A stretch of 16,259 nucleotides of DNA, from positions 1 through 16,259 of the forward strand of contig JAOTYS010000051.1 in NCBI GenBank assembly GCA_029861795.1. The letters are read 5' to 3'. The position numbers and the translations under genes are program-made. Under the pieces are notes generated by a model, which saw only the letters and a list, made by a program, of their open reading frames with translations, had not been told where the DNA came from and made no database searches. Origin of the DNA: Gammaproteobacteria bacterium. Lineage in GTDB: Bacteria; Pseudomonadota; Gammaproteobacteria; Arenicellales; JAOTYS01. Positions 7,120 to 15,782 of the stretch are shown here, in pieces; within the stretch, counting starts at the first letter, position 1; every line of letters starts with the position of its first letter.

Positions 7120-7914
7120 CTATTGCGCGTGATCCCCAACTAGCGGCACAAATCGAACCGACATGACGTCGGTTTCTTTAACTGAGCCGTCTGATTGTTT
7201 TTGCAATACACGCAGCTCTTGAATACCACCTTCAGGGCCAACCGGGATGACCAGCCTGCCACCTATCTTTAGCTGCTCCACCAGAGGTGCTGGAACATGA
7301 TCGGGGGCTGCAGTAACGATGATGCTGTCGAAAGGTGCCTTCTCCTCCCATCCCTGATAGCCATCACCGATCCGCACCTCAATGTTGTCATAGCCGAGTT
7401 GTATCAATGTATCTCGCGCGTTTAGACCTAGAGGCTCGACAATTTCTATGGTGTAAACCTGCTCGACTATCTCGGCGAGAATCGCCGCCTGATATCCGGA
7501 TCCAGTTCCCACTTCCAACACCACGTGCCCTCGGCTTGGATGCGCCAGTTCGGTCATCACCGCCACCATATATGGTTGAGAAATCGTCTGTCCGTGACCG
7601 ATGCGCAGCGCGCTGTCCTGATAAGCGTATTCCTTCATATCCGGCGGTACAAATTTGTGGCGTTCAACCGTCTGCATAGCCTTTAGCACCAATGAGTTTC
7701 TGACTGGAGGTCGACCGTCTCCCGGACCGCCGATCTGTTCGCGTACCATGCGTTGGCGTTCGGCTGCAAAGTCGGCACTTTGATTAGATTCGATTGTATG
7801 CGCCACGATTGGTGTTTCCCCTAGATCTGTACTGTGATCCCATTGTGTATCATCGGTGCAACTCACCAGCCCACATATCGCGACAAGACAGCCGGTTGAT
7901 CGATTCAGTCTCAA
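7120..7914 (-). CDS. pcm: Protein-L-isoaspartate O-methyltransferase, predicted lipoprotein
   Basis: With the TTG start at 7914 this is a 264-residue protein. The enzyme domain (about 50-255) matches PIMT throughout: RQRMVREQI, AMQTVERHKFVPPD, ALRIGHGQTISQPYMVAVM (102-120), SAM-binding VLEVGTGSGYQ (132-142), APFDSIIVTAAP and VRFVPLVGDH. PIMT methylates isoaspartyl residues in aged proteins so they can be repaired. The E. coli enzyme is about 208 residues and cytosolic; here a leader MRLNRSTGCLVAICGLVSC precedes a polar linker. L-V-S-C (16-19) fits a signal peptidase II lipobox, predicting lipid attachment at Cys19 and export. I prefer this start because reverse-strand AGGTGG lies seven bases upstream; an in-frame ATG at 8010 has no ribosome site and overlaps yadH by 43 bases. 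Enzyme family is certain; export is inference. Confidence 0.88.
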   Translation of the reverse strand: MRLNRSTGCLVAICGLVSCTDDTQWDHSTDLGETPIVAHTIESNQSADFAAERQRMVREQIGGPGDGRPPVRNSLVLKAMQTVERHKFVPPDMKEYAYQDSALRIGHGQTISQPYMVAVMTELAHPSRGHVVLEVGTGSGYQAAILAEIVEQVYTIEIVEPLGLNARDTLIQLGYDNIEVRIGDGYQGWEEKAPFDSIIVTAAPDHVPAPLVEQLKIGGRLVIPVGPEGGIQELRVLQKQSDGSVKETDVMSVRFVPLVGDHAQ

Positions 7915-7921
7915 CGTCAGT

Positions 7922-7927
7922 CCACCT
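7922..7927 (-). promoter_or_regulatory. Ribosome binding site supporting the lipoprotein start of pcm
   Basis: Reverse-strand AGGTGG, one mismatch from the consensus AGGAGG, seven bases before the TTG at 7914-7912. It decides between this start and the ATG at 8010, which has no such site. Confidence 0.6.
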
Positions 7928-7967
7928 AGCAACCATCCTACATAGAATATAAAGATCGCACTATTTG

Positions 7968-8741
7968 TTATGTTCGAATGCCATACCCTTTGTTGATCAG
8001 ATATATGCATAATGCAAACAAAGCGACTATAAAACCAACAATGATTGCATACGAACCAATGAGACTGATATCACTAGTCCCAAGAAATCCGTAACGGAAC
8101 GCGTTGACCATATATAGTATCGGATTTATCAAAGACATATTCTGCCAGAAATCAGGTAGTAAGCTAATAGTGTAAAACACTCCACCGAGATAAGTTAGCG
8201 GCGTGAGTATAAACGTTGGCACGATGGAAATATCATCAAAGCTTTTCGCGAACACGCCATTGACAAACCCTCCCAGCGAAAACAAAGTCGCAGTAAGCAC
8301 AATGACGGTCACGACAACACCCAGGTGGTGAATATGAAGACGACTAAAGAAAAGAGAGACTAACGTCACCACCACTCCCACTGTTATACCCCGAGCCACG
8401 CCGCCCGTTACATACCCTAGAACAATTAAATAACCGGGCATTGGCGAGACCATCATTTCTTCTATATTGCGCTGAAATTTCGAGCCAAAAAAAGAGGACA
8501 CCACATTGGCATAAGAGTTAGTGATGACTGACATAATGATCAGGCCCGGAACGATATAGTCCATGTATTTGTAACCCTTCATGTCACCGATCTGAGAACC
8601 GATTAGATTGCCAAAGATAATGAAATACAAAGACGTGGTGATCATTGGTGGAAGAATGGTTTGGGTCCAAATTCTGGTAAATCTAGTAATTTCTCGAATG
8701 ACGATGGTACTGAAAGCGACACACTTCTCCTTAAGCTTCAC
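7968..8741 (-). CDS. yadH: ABC-2 type transporter permease (YadH)
   Basis: A 257-residue membrane protein with about six spans and the ABC-2 permease pattern: cytosolic N-terminus with REITRFTRIWTQTILPPMITTSLYF, then DYIVPGLIIMSVITNSYANVVSSFFGSKFQRNIEEMMVSPM, and FILTPLTYLGGVFYTISLLPDFWQ followed by NPILYMVNAFRYGFLG. These segments correspond closely to E. coli YadH, the membrane half of the YadGH exporter, whose physiological substrate is not firmly established. It starts with GTG, and the start overlaps the end of yadG as GTGA (8738-8741), so the two are translationally coupled and form one transporter in the inner membrane. Confidence 0.9.
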   Translation of the reverse strand: MKLKEKCVAFSTIVIREITRFTRIWTQTILPPMITTSLYFIIFGNLIGSQIGDMKGYKYMDYIVPGLIIMSVITNSYANVVSSFFGSKFQRNIEEMMVSPMPGYLIVLGYVTGGVARGITVGVVVTLVSLFFSRLHIHHLGVVVTVIVLTATLFSLGGFVNGVFAKSFDDISIVPTFILTPLTYLGGVFYTISLLPDFWQNMSLINPILYMVNAFRYGFLGTSDISLIGSYAIIVGFIVALFALCIYLINKGYGIRT

Positions 8742-9679
8742 TGCTGAGCCGTCCCGTCGCGGGATCCGTTGCCATCCACGAGACCCATAAACAGTTGCTC
8801 CAGTCGATTCGACTTGTTCCGCATACTCTGTACGTCAATGCCATTGGCGGATAAATCGGAAAACAGTCTATTAAATCCGTGCTGCTTATCGATCTCCACC
8901 TCTAGAGTGGTGTCATCGATTAAGTGGACATTGTGACCAATAACTGCGGGCAACGTGTCGACCGGTCTGGTCAAGTCCAATACAAAAGTCTCAGTGCTTA
9001 GTTGGCCCAGTAAGTGCTTCATAGTGGTGTTTTCGATCAGTTCGCCTCCGTCGATGATAGCGATCTGACGGCAGAGACTTTCTGCTTCCTCTAGATAGTG
9101 CGTGGTCAGTATGATCGTGGTTCCTTCGTTATTGATATCCTTCAAGAATTGCCACATAGATCTTCGGATTTCGATATCTACACCGGCGGTGGGCTCATCC
9201 AAGATCAGTAATCTGGGTTCGTGAATCAATGCACGAGCGATCAATAGTCGTCTCTTCATTCCTCCCGAAAGATTACGGGCGACGGTATCCCGTTTGTTCC
9301 ATAGCCCCAATTGAGTCAAGTATTTCTGGGCACGATGCATCGCGACCGGACGCGCAATTCCGTAATATCCGGCTTGATTGAGCACAATACTACGTGCGGT
9401 CTCAAACATATTGAAGTTAAACTCCTGGGGAACCACCCCAAGGCACGCCTTTGCGCTACCGAAGTCGGTGTCGATGTCGTGGTCAAACACCGTGACCTTA
9501 CCCGAAGTTTTGTTCACCAGGGAGCAAATAATCCCGATGGCTGTAGACTTACCAGCGCCGTTTGGACCAAGCAGAGCAAAGAACTCGCCTTGTTCTACAT
9601 CAAGATCAATACCCTTTAGCGCAACAAAACCGTTGTCGTAGACTTTAGTAAGCTCGCGGATGGAAAGTGCTTTTTTCAT
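8738..9679 (-). CDS. yadG: ABC transporter ATP-binding protein (YadG)
   Basis: A 313-residue ABC ATPase very similar in sequence and length to E. coli YadG (308). Walker A GPNGAGKST (38-46), Q-loop Gln85 in VPQEFNFN, signature LSGGMKRR (137-144), Walker B LLILDEPTAGVD (157-168), switch His194 in TTHYLEEAE. A C-terminal extension (about 215-300) includes SMRNKSNRLEQLFMGLV, as in YadG. It would drive export together with the YadH permease encoded next to it. The ATG at 9679 has no strong ribosome site; a leader hairpin lies about 30 bases upstream. The short spacing to the following genes suggests yadG may lead a leftward operon of yadG-yadH-pcm and possibly the EamA gene. Confidence 0.95.
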   Translation of the reverse strand: MKKALSIRELTKVYDNGFVALKGIDLDVEQGEFFALLGPNGAGKSTAIGIICSLVNKTSGKVTVFDHDIDTDFGSAKACLGVVPQEFNFNMFETARSIVLNQAGYYGIARPVAMHRAQKYLTQLGLWNKRDTVARNLSGGMKRRLLIARALIHEPRLLILDEPTAGVDIEIRRSMWQFLKDINNEGTTIILTTHYLEEAESLCRQIAIIDGGELIENTTMKHLLGQLSTETFVLDLTRPVDTLPAVIGHNVHLIDDTTLEVEIDKQHGFNRLFSDLSANGIDVQSMRNKSNRLEQLFMGLVDGNGSRDGTAQQ

Positions 9680-10020
9680 GTTCGTTATTCAATCAAACCT
9701 AACGCGTATCATTGCCCAGCCGGGCAATACTCGTGCCAGGACAAACGCTGGGCATGGGCTCTGCTCAGGCACATAAAAATCCACTTAGTGCTTAAATTGC
9801 CGCGCACCTATTTCCAAACATACTCCATGCCGTTGGGCTGATATCCCCTATCCGCTCCCACAACGTGCAATATTCCAGCCTAGGTTAGCACAGGCAACGA
9901 GACACCGGGCATGCTACTGGTATCATAGCCAGGCAGTGATACTGCTAGAGATACAAATGGCGTCACAGTCTACCAATGGCTGAGACAAAACAACCTTAAT
10001 CTGACTGTACGAGGCGAGAA
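9680..10020. other. Divergent yadG / membrane-protein intergenic region
   Basis: These 341 bases carry no gene I can support. They must hold the promoters of two divergent units. Visible structure: a 7-bp hairpin at 9711-9728 in the yadG leader, a looser inverted repeat GTATCA (9920-9925) and TGATAC (9937-9942), and a GAGG ribosome site at 10011-10014, six bases before the ATG at 10021. Confidence 0.5.
9711..9728. repeat. Perfect 7-bp inverted repeat in the yadG leader
   Basis: ATTGCCC, loop AGCC, GGGCAAT: a perfect stem with a four-base loop, beginning 32 bases upstream of the yadG ATG. It could be a small operator or a stable 5' mRNA hairpin. No T-run follows on either strand, so it is not a terminator. 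Confidence 0.45.
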
Positions 10021-10539
10021 ATGGATCCCACCGTGCTAATGATCCTCACGATCGTCGTACTGATGGTGGTCATCTCTCGTTCGCTGGAGCGTGTCCGCAA
10101 GCGAGAAAATCCGATTGTCGGCAAGGCCGAGAGGATCGCCGACTTCAAAAAGGCCTCCGAGAAACTCGTTAGCACAATCAATATGTTTCAGCTGGACCTG
10201 GACCCCTCAAAGCTCGCTGCGGGACGCGAGCATTTTACACATTACTACTGCGCTTATCTTCACGAGATCGGCAAGGCTATTTCCAGGCACGATCAGGTCG
10301 AGTTCGATGTTGCCTTCAGGGCCCCAATTCTGCGCGAAGTCACTCGGCTATGTGCCACCGACGACAAAAATATCAAAACAGGCGACAGCCTGATTGATAA
10401 GATTCTTACCACACCGATCGGAGAACAAGGTTGCGAAGATGGCAAGATAGACGCGGCGCAAGCATTGGACTCAAACTACACGGGCCCATATTGGCAAAGA
10501 TTGGAAAAGCACTTTGATCAGGACAGTCAGGAAGGCTAA
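10021..10539 (+). CDS. Single-pass membrane protein of unknown family
   Basis: A 172-residue protein not recognised by me. Residues 5-19 form a hydrophobic segment (VLMILTIVVLMVVIS), directly followed by the basic stretch RSLERVRKREN (20-30), which by the positive-inside rule puts the rest in the cytosol. The remainder looks helical and mixed-charge, with two tyrosines and a cysteine in HYYCAYLHEIG (74-84) and further cysteines at 111 and 138. The hydrophobic segment is short for a lone anchor. The ATG is supported by GAGG six bases upstream, and the reading frame has normal codon use, so the gene looks real. Only 29 bases separate it from the glycerophosphodiesterase gene, suggesting co-transcription and a possible link to membrane lipid turnover. 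No function assigned. Confidence 0.75.
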   Translation: MDPTVLMILTIVVLMVVISRSLERVRKRENPIVGKAERIADFKKASEKLVSTINMFQLDLDPSKLAAGREHFTHYYCAYLHEIGKAISRHDQVEFDVAFRAPILREVTRLCATDDKNIKTGDSLIDKILTTPIGEQGCEDGKIDAAQALDSNYTGPYWQRLEKHFDQDSQEG

Positions 10540-10568
10540 GAGATAGTGCCGGGAATTGCCGCCAAATT

Positions 10569-11528
10569 ATGATGACTGGTGGCATGTCGATCGATCTACA
10601 AGGCCATCGGGGGGCACGGGGGTTGGCTCCTGAAAACTCCCTACCTGCCTTTGAAATGGCTCTGAAGATCGGTGTCACCACACTGGAAATGGATGTGGCC
10701 ATTACCCGAGACGGAGTGGTTGTTGTTAGCCACGACTTGAGCCTTAATCCGGATATCACGCGGGACAATCGCGGTCGCTGGATAGATGAACCCGGGCCTG
10801 CCCTCTATCAGCTTACTCTGGCCGAGGTACAGCGTTACGACATCGGGCGCATTAATCCAAAAAGTGAATACGCCGCCGAGTTCCCTAGCCAACTAGCCAT
10901 CGATCAAACCTACATACCGACACTGGTCGAAGTGGCAGCGCTGACGAAAGAGTTAGGCAACGACACAGTCGGCTTCAATATCGAAACGAAGATTAAACCG
11001 TGCGAACCTGAGCTAACCCCGCCACCCGAGATCTTGGCCGACGCTTTGATCGAAGTACTGCATGCAGCGGAGATCGCCGATCGGACTACACTTCAGTCCT
11101 TCGACTGGCGCACATTACAACGCGCACAAGAAATTGCCCCCCACATCCCGACGGTCTACCTCTCAGCGCAACAGGATTGGTATGACAACATCAAAGCAGA
11201 TAAGTCTGAAATATCACCTTGGACTGCAGGTTTCGATATCAAAAAATTCAACGGTTCGTTGGCGAGTCTGATCAATACGGTCGGCGGATCGATCTGGTCT
11301 CCGTATTACCGTGAGGTCACCCGGAAGAATGTTGACGAGGCGCACCAGAACAGCCTGGGAGTAGTAGTTTGGACAGTCAATGACCCCGGTGATGTCGAAA
11401 AAATGATTGACCTTGGAGTCGACGGTATTATCAGCGACTACCCTGATATGGGCCGTCAAGTATTAGAGCAAAACAGAATACACCTATCTTCGTACGCCCC
11501 TAGGCAGCATGCTTGGCACGGCACCTAA
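10569..11528 (+). CDS. Glycerophosphodiester phosphodiesterase
   Basis: A 319-residue GDPD. Catalytic and metal residues are in place: [12 protein letters not shown] (13-24, His13/Arg14), [11 protein letters not shown] (39-49, Glu40/Asp42), VSHD (53-56, His55) and NIETK (137-141, Glu139/Lys141); WTVNDPGDV and DGIISDYPD close the barrel. It hydrolyses deacylated phospholipids (glycerophosphodiesters) to glycerol 3-phosphate and an alcohol. Length resembles periplasmic GlpQ, but there is no signal peptide, so a cytosolic location is expected. The start is uncertain among ATGs at 10569, 10572 and 10584; none has a well-spaced ribosome site, and the MSID start at 10584 would remove only five residues. 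The 3' end overlaps cobT on the opposite strand by 29 bases. Confidence 0.88.
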   Translation: MMTGGMSIDLQGHRGARGLAPENSLPAFEMALKIGVTTLEMDVAITRDGVVVVSHDLSLNPDITRDNRGRWIDEPGPALYQLTLAEVQRYDIGRINPKSEYAAEFPSQLAIDQTYIPTLVEVAALTKELGNDTVGFNIETKIKPCEPELTPPPEILADALIEVLHAAEIADRTTLQSFDWRTLQRAQEIAPHIPTVYLSAQQDWYDNIKADKSEISPWTAGFDIKKFNGSLASLINTVGGSIWSPYYREVTRKNVDEAHQNSLGVVVWTVNDPGDVEKMIDLGVDGIISDYPDMGRQVLEQNRIHLSSYAPRQHAWHGT

Positions 11529-13329
11529 CCCGCACATCCTCTTCGTCAAACAATTCCGCGAGCTGATGCATTACTGCCCCGCCGAGTTGATCCACATCGA
11601 CAATGGTCAGCGCCCGACGATAATACCGTGTCACATCGTGACCGATACCGATGGCCAAAAGCTCCACCGGAGAGCGGGATTCGATCCACTCGATCACTTC
11701 CCGCAAGTGCTGCTCCAGATAGCTCCCGCTATTAACTGACAATGTGGAATCATCCACCGGCGCACCATCTGAGATCACCATGAGTATGCGGCGCTGTTCA
11801 GGTCTAGCAATTAGTCGTTGGTGAGCCCAAAGGATGGCTTCACCGTCAATGTTTTCCTTTAGAATACCTTCGCGCAGCATCAACCCGAGGTTTCTTCGGA
11901 CTCGTCGCCATGGCGTATCAGCGGATTTGTAAATGATGTGCCGCAGATCGTTGAGCCGACCAGGACGTTCCGGTTTGTTCTGACTCAACCACTTCTCCCT
12001 GGATTTGCCGCCTTTCCAGGCACGGGTGGTAAACCCGAGGATTTCTACTTTTACTCCGCAGCGCTCCAAGGTGCGAGCGAGAATATCCGCAGTCAACGCC
12101 GCCACAGTAATCGGCCGTCCGCGCATGGATCCGGAATTATCGATCAGTAAAGTCACCACTGTGTCTCGAAAATCGGCTTCAATCTCTCTCTTAAAAGACA
12201 GTGGATGTTCCGGATTGACCACCACCCGAGCAATTCGTGCGGTGTTTAACATACCGTCTTCAAGATCAAATTCCCATGCGCGTTGCTGCTGCGCTAATAA
12301 TTTGCGTTGCAACCGATTGGCCAGCCGGCCGATTACGCTCAACAGTTCAGTAAGCCTGAAATCGAGGTGCTCACGTAGTCGCGCCAACTCTTGTGCATCG
12401 CAGAGCTCCTCAGCGGAGACGACTTCATCGAACTCCGTGGTGTAGCATCGATAGGGATCGATGGTCGATCCACCTGCCCCGGGCACCGCATACTGCTGCT
12501 CCGACTCTTCACCCGCTTCGTCTGGTTGAGCCGAGACGCTATCTGCCCCCGACTCCTCGTCGCCGATTTCCATCTCACCCATTTGGTCGTCGTCGCTAGG
12601 ACTCTGTTCCGAAGTCTCCATGGACTCGCCGGAGCTAAACTGTTCTTCACCTTCACCCTCTGTGTTCTCTTCCGCCTCGTCGAACTCATCGATAGAGCGA
12701 TCGTAGGTCATGTCCAAAGCCGTCAACAATCGTCGCACTTCTTGCGCGTATGCGCCCTGGTCATCGAGCAGCGTGTGCAACCTATTCCGCGCTTTTTGAA
12801 CTTCCGGTTCCAGTATCGGACGCCACCGGTCTACCATCTTGCTGGCGTTGCGAGGTGGCGCCTCCCCGAGCAACGCTTCGCGCACAAGTAACCGTAACGC
12901 ATCCGGAAGCTGCTCCGGCGCTCGCTCGCCCACTTCATTGTAGGCCTTACGCTGACAATACTCTTCCATAGTGGCGGCCAGGTTCATACTGATACCAACA
13001 CGGTTACGAACGCCCAAACACTCGACTCGCGTCTGCTCTAGCGCATCGAATACGACACGTGCATCAGCATCGGTGGGCGCGACCTTAGTATGTAAGGAAT
13101 CATCGTGATAGCGCAGTCGAAGCGAGATGGAGTCTGCCTCACCGCGAAGCCGTGACACAGTGTCAAAGCTAAGATCATCGCTGGGTTCGGGCAAGCGCGC
13201 CTCAGTACCAATAAAAACGGCGGAGCCCTTGACAAAAGACACGGTCAAATCGTCACGCCCCGCCACCGCGCGCATGGCCCCCGCTGTCGCCAGGCGAAAC
13301 TGATCCACCAGCTTATGTGCCTCTGACAT
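11500..13329 (-). CDS. cobT: Cobaltochelatase-type CobT subunit (VWA domain)
   Basis: A 609-residue protein close to the length of the Pseudomonas denitrificans CobT. The N-terminal helical region (1-205) is followed by a strongly acidic, low-complexity linker (about 214-280, many E/D/S), then a second helical region with [19 protein letters not shown] (352-370), and a C-terminal von Willebrand A domain whose MIDAS motif D-N-S-G-S-M is at 397-402, with ISDGAPVDD later. CobT with the AAA+ CobS forms the chaperone-like part of the aerobic cobaltochelatase that loads cobalt into hydrogenobyrinate diamide with CobN. It lies seven bases after cobS in one operon; no cobN or other corrin gene is in view. 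Start ATG at 13329 has a modest AGCGG upstream. Confidence 0.92.
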   Translation of the reverse strand: MSEAHKLVDQFRLATAGAMRAVAGRDDLTVSFVKGSAVFIGTEARLPEPSDDLSFDTVSRLRGEADSISLRLRYHDDSLHTKVAPTDADARVVFDALEQTRVECLGVRNRVGISMNLAATMEEYCQRKAYNEVGERAPEQLPDALRLLVREALLGEAPPRNASKMVDRWRPILEPEVQKARNRLHTLLDDQGAYAQEVRRLLTALDMTYDRSIDEFDEAEENTEGEGEEQFSSGESMETSEQSPSDDDQMGEMEIGDEESGADSVSAQPDEAGEESEQQYAVPGAGGSTIDPYRCYTTEFDEVVSAEELCDAQELARLREHLDFRLTELLSVIGRLANRLQRKLLAQQQRAWEFDLEDGMLNTARIARVVVNPEHPLSFKREIEADFRDTVVTLLIDNSGSMRGRPITVAALTADILARTLERCGVKVEILGFTTRAWKGGKSREKWLSQNKPERPGRLNDLRHIIYKSADTPWRRVRRNLGLMLREGILKENIDGEAILWAHQRLIARPEQRRILMVISDGAPVDDSTLSVNSGSYLEQHLREVIEWIESRSPVELLAIGIGHDVTRYYRRALTIVDVDQLGGAVMHQLAELFDEEDVRVRCRAKHAA

Positions 13330-13336
13330 GATACCG

Positions 13337-14341
13337 CTAGTCTCGATCTACCGTGACACCTGTCTCGACGAGTTCTGTGCCGAAGCAACGCTGGTAATAC
13401 TCCGCCACCAAAGATCGCTCCAACTCGTCGCATTTGTTTAGATAGGTTAAGCGAAAGGCGAATGCCACATCGGAGAAGATTCTCGCGTTTTCAGCCCAAG
13501 TGATGACGGTGCGCGGAGACATCACGGTAGACACATCACCCGCGATGAACCCGGAGCGGGTGAGCTCAGCGAGCGCTATCATTGCGCTAATCGTGTCCCT
13601 CCCTTCCTTGGTATCGTACTCAGGCGTTTTGGACAAAACGATTTCTTGTTCCTTTTCGTGGGGCAGATAGTTCAGTGTGGCGACGATATTCCAGCGGTCC
13701 ATCTGCCCCTGATTAATCTGCTGTGTTCCGTGATAGAGACCCGTCGTGTCACCTAGTCCTACCGTGTTTGTGGTGGCGAACAAGCGAAATGAGGGATGTG
13801 GCCGAATTACTCGGTTCTGGTCAAGCAGCGTAAGTTTACCGTCGGCCTCCAGTACCCGTTGGATCACAAACATAACGTCAGGTCTGCCGGCATCGTATTC
13901 ATCGAAGATCAATGCACACGGATTTTGCACTGCCGAGGGCAGCATACCCTCGCGAAATTCGGTGACTTGCTTGCCGTCGCGTAACACAATGGCATCCTTG
14001 CCCACCAAGTCGATACGACTGATATGACTATCCAAATTCACGCGTATACATGGCCAGTTCAAACGAGCAGCCACCTGCTCTAAATGGGTGGACTTGCCAG
14101 TTCCATGGTAACCCTGGATCATCACTCGGCGGTTGTGCGCAAACCCGGCCAGAATGGCTAGCGTTGTATCGTGGTCAAAACAGTAAGCGTCGTCGACCTC
14201 CGGAACGTACTCGCTGCTCTGGCTGAACGCTGGGACTTCCATATCGGTGTCCAAACCAAAACTCTGTCGAACCGCGATGTGAATATCCGGCAGATCTAAC
14301 GGATGCCGTAGATCCACCCCATTGCTGTTTGTTGTGGTCAT
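13337..14341 (-). CDS. cobS: Cobaltochelatase-type CobS subunit (AAA+ ATPase)
   Basis: A 334-residue AAA+ ATPase of normal CobS length. Walker [10 protein letters not shown] (77-85), then [21 protein letters not shown] (104-124), Walker [14 protein letters not shown] (143-155), sensor-1 segment LFATTNTVG (187-195, Asn192), and [23 protein letters not shown] in the region beyond. CobS hydrolyses ATP as a ring and works with CobT on the CobN chelatase during aerobic cobalamin synthesis. The ATG at 14341 follows GGAAAGG (14346-14352) at a good distance. CobS is first in the two-gene operon and its leader contains competing inverted repeats. Because cobN is not seen here, a non-B12 role of the pair cannot be excluded. 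Confidence 0.94.
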   Translation of the reverse strand: MTTTNSNGVDLRHPLDLPDIHIAVRQSFGLDTDMEVPAFSQSSEYVPEVDDAYCFDHDTTLAILAGFAHNRRVMIQGYHGTGKSTHLEQVAARLNWPCIRVNLDSHISRIDLVGKDAIVLRDGKQVTEFREGMLPSAVQNPCALIFDEYDAGRPDVMFVIQRVLEADGKLTLLDQNRVIRPHPSFRLFATTNTVGLGDTTGLYHGTQQINQGQMDRWNIVATLNYLPHEKEQEIVLSKTPEYDTKEGRDTISAMIALAELTRSGFIAGDVSTVMSPRTVITWAENARIFSDVAFAFRLTYLNKCDELERSLVAEYYQRCFGTELVETGVTVDRD

Positions 14342-14714
14342 ATTGCCTTTCCAAGAGCTCGTCCACCCGAAGATGGTAAGGGCAAGCTCATCTGTTAATT
14401 TAAACCATCGCTTACCACTGAAGTGTAGCTCGATACTGATTCAAGCACCCAGCCACCTTTTCTAGCGTCTACATCCTGGATTAGGATTGGATAGCCGATA
14501 CTGGACACATTAACCTCAATGGCAACCCCATCACACTACACAAAAAACGCCCCACAGACAAAAAGCACTCTGGAAAGCAAGAAATAATGCGTCCTCACTC
14601 CGCCAAAATGCGCAACAAAACAGAGTTTACACTTGCTAAAAGGTCTTTGAGCACATTTTTGTCAGCGTTGGCGAGTGCGAGCGAATGTGGTAGAGGGGCC
14701 ACAAGGATTACCGG
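14342..14714. other. Divergent cobS / dgcN intergenic region
   Basis: These 373 bases contain no gene I can support. The cobS side (14342-14420) holds its ribosome site and competing inverted repeats. A small iterated patch (GGATTAGGATTGGATA, beginning near 14477) sits in the middle. The dgcN side has an AAGGA ribosome site at 14703-14707. I looked for the conserved B12-box of a cobalamin riboswitch ahead of cobS and did not find it. Confidence 0.5.
14372..14417 (-). promoter_or_regulatory. Competing inverted repeats in the cobS leader
   Basis: On the reverse strand the leader carries TGGTAAG (14417-14411), GATGGT (14409-14404), and about 23 bases on the composite CTTACCATC (14380-14372). 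The composite can pair either with TGGTAAG (7 bp through CTTACCA) or with GATGGT (6 bp through ACCATC), not both. Mutually exclusive stems ahead of the ribosome site (14346-14352) resemble a leader switch or attenuator, but no known class is recognised and chance is possible. Confidence 0.3.
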
Positions 14715-15782
14715 GTGGCTGACCCAGCGATAATATTGACCGACCGGGCCTATCGTAGCACCAACGCTAAGGTTGCCCATGGCTTGGTCAGAGGAGGTAA
14801 CCGCTTTCAAGTGGTGGCAGTCGTTGACGCTGACTCAGCGGGGCAGGATGCCGGAGTCTTGTTAGACGGCAAACATCGCGGCATCCCCATTGTGACCTCC
14901 CTTTCCCAGGTCTTGCATAGTTACGCTACGCTTCCACGGTACTGTGTCGTAGGTGTGGCCACTCACGGTGGGCACTTCACCGCGAGCCTAAGGACTGAGC
15001 TGGTGGAAGCTGCGAACGCTGGCCTATCTATTGTCAACGGCCTGCATGACCTTGCTAGCGCCGATACCCAAATCGCTGACGCGGCCGCTCGTCACGGCGC
15101 GTCTATCATCGACTTACGCAAACTCAAACCAAGACGGGAATTGCATTTCTGGAGCGGCGCGATTGCTAAAGTGCGCACACCCAGGCTCGCGGTGATGGGC
15201 ATGGACTGCGCCATCGGCAAACGAACTACAGCGAGACTATTGATAGACGCCCTGACTACAAGCGGGCTCAAGGCCGAGATGATCTACACTGGTCAGACCG
15301 GCTGGATGCAAGGTGGTCGCTACGGCTTCGTACTCGATTCAGTGATCAATGACTATGTGAGTGGCGAGTTGGAACACGCGGTTGTGACCTGCGAACGAGA
15401 AGTAGCACCGGACTTAATGATCATCGAAGGTCAATCGTCGTTGCGTAATCCAAGCGGGCCCTGCGGGGCCGAATTCTTGGTATCTGCGCAGGCACGGGGT
15501 GTTATCATGCAACACGCACCGGCACGCGAATTCTACGAAGGATATGAACACCTGGAATTTCGCATTCCACCCATCGAGGACGAGCTCACGTTGCTCCACT
15601 ATTATGGAGCACGCGCACTTGCCGTAACGCTAAATGAGCACGGCATGAATGCGGATGCGTTGGCCCGCTATCAGCAAAAACTTACCTGTCGTCTCGAAAT
15701 ACCAGTAATGCGTCCCTTGGTCGAGGGGATGGGCGAATTGGTTCCCGTGGTACAACAGTTTATTGCAAACGAGACAACATGA
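14715..15782 (+). CDS. dgcN: DgcN-type D-glutamate N-acetyltransferase (DUF1611 family)
   Basis: A 355-residue DUF1611-family protein: an N-terminal Rossmann-like part (about 1-150, with VVGVATHGGHF and SIVNGLHDLA) and a C-terminal P-loop-type part with MGMDCAIGKRTTA (161-173), YTGQTGWMQGGRYGFVLDS (191-209) and MIIEGQSSLRNPSG (235-248). DUF1611 proteins next to enolase-superfamily dipeptide epimerases were shown in marine Proteobacteria to be DgcN, which acetylates D-glutamate so that DgcA can epimerise it. The neighbour here is exactly such an epimerase, overlapping by four bases, so the assignment rests on family plus context. GTG start at 14715 with AAGGA seven bases upstream. Location cytosolic. 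Confidence 0.85.
   Translation: MADPAIILTDRAYRSTNAKVAHGLVRGGNRFQVVAVVDADSAGQDAGVLLDGKHRGIPIVTSLSQVLHSYATLPRYCVVGVATHGGHFTASLRTELVEAANAGLSIVNGLHDLASADTQIADAAARHGASIIDLRKLKPRRELHFWSGAIAKVRTPRLAVMGMDCAIGKRTTARLLIDALTTSGLKAEMIYTGQTGWMQGGRYGFVLDSVINDYVSGELEHAVVTCEREVAPDLMIIEGQSSLRNPSGPCGAEFLVSAQARGVIMQHAPAREFYEGYEHLEFRIPPIEDELTLLHYYGARALAVTLNEHGMNADALARYQQKLTCRLEIPVMRPLVEGMGELVPVVQQFIANETT

Noticed and set aside
7968..8010. Longer isoaspartate methyltransferase start at ATG 8010
   Set aside because: No ribosome site precedes it and it would overlap yadH by 43 bases; the TTG at 7914 has a near-consensus site.
12005..12891. Long forward ORFs opposite cobT (146 and 166 codons)
   Set aside because: They are mirror frames of the acidic, GA-rich cobT linker and flanks; their translations are Arg/Ser-rich without any motif, while cobT is a clear full-length family member.
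14342..14460. Cobalamin riboswitch ahead of cobS
   Set aside because: The conserved B12-box and overall length of a cobalamin aptamer were not found on the reverse strand.
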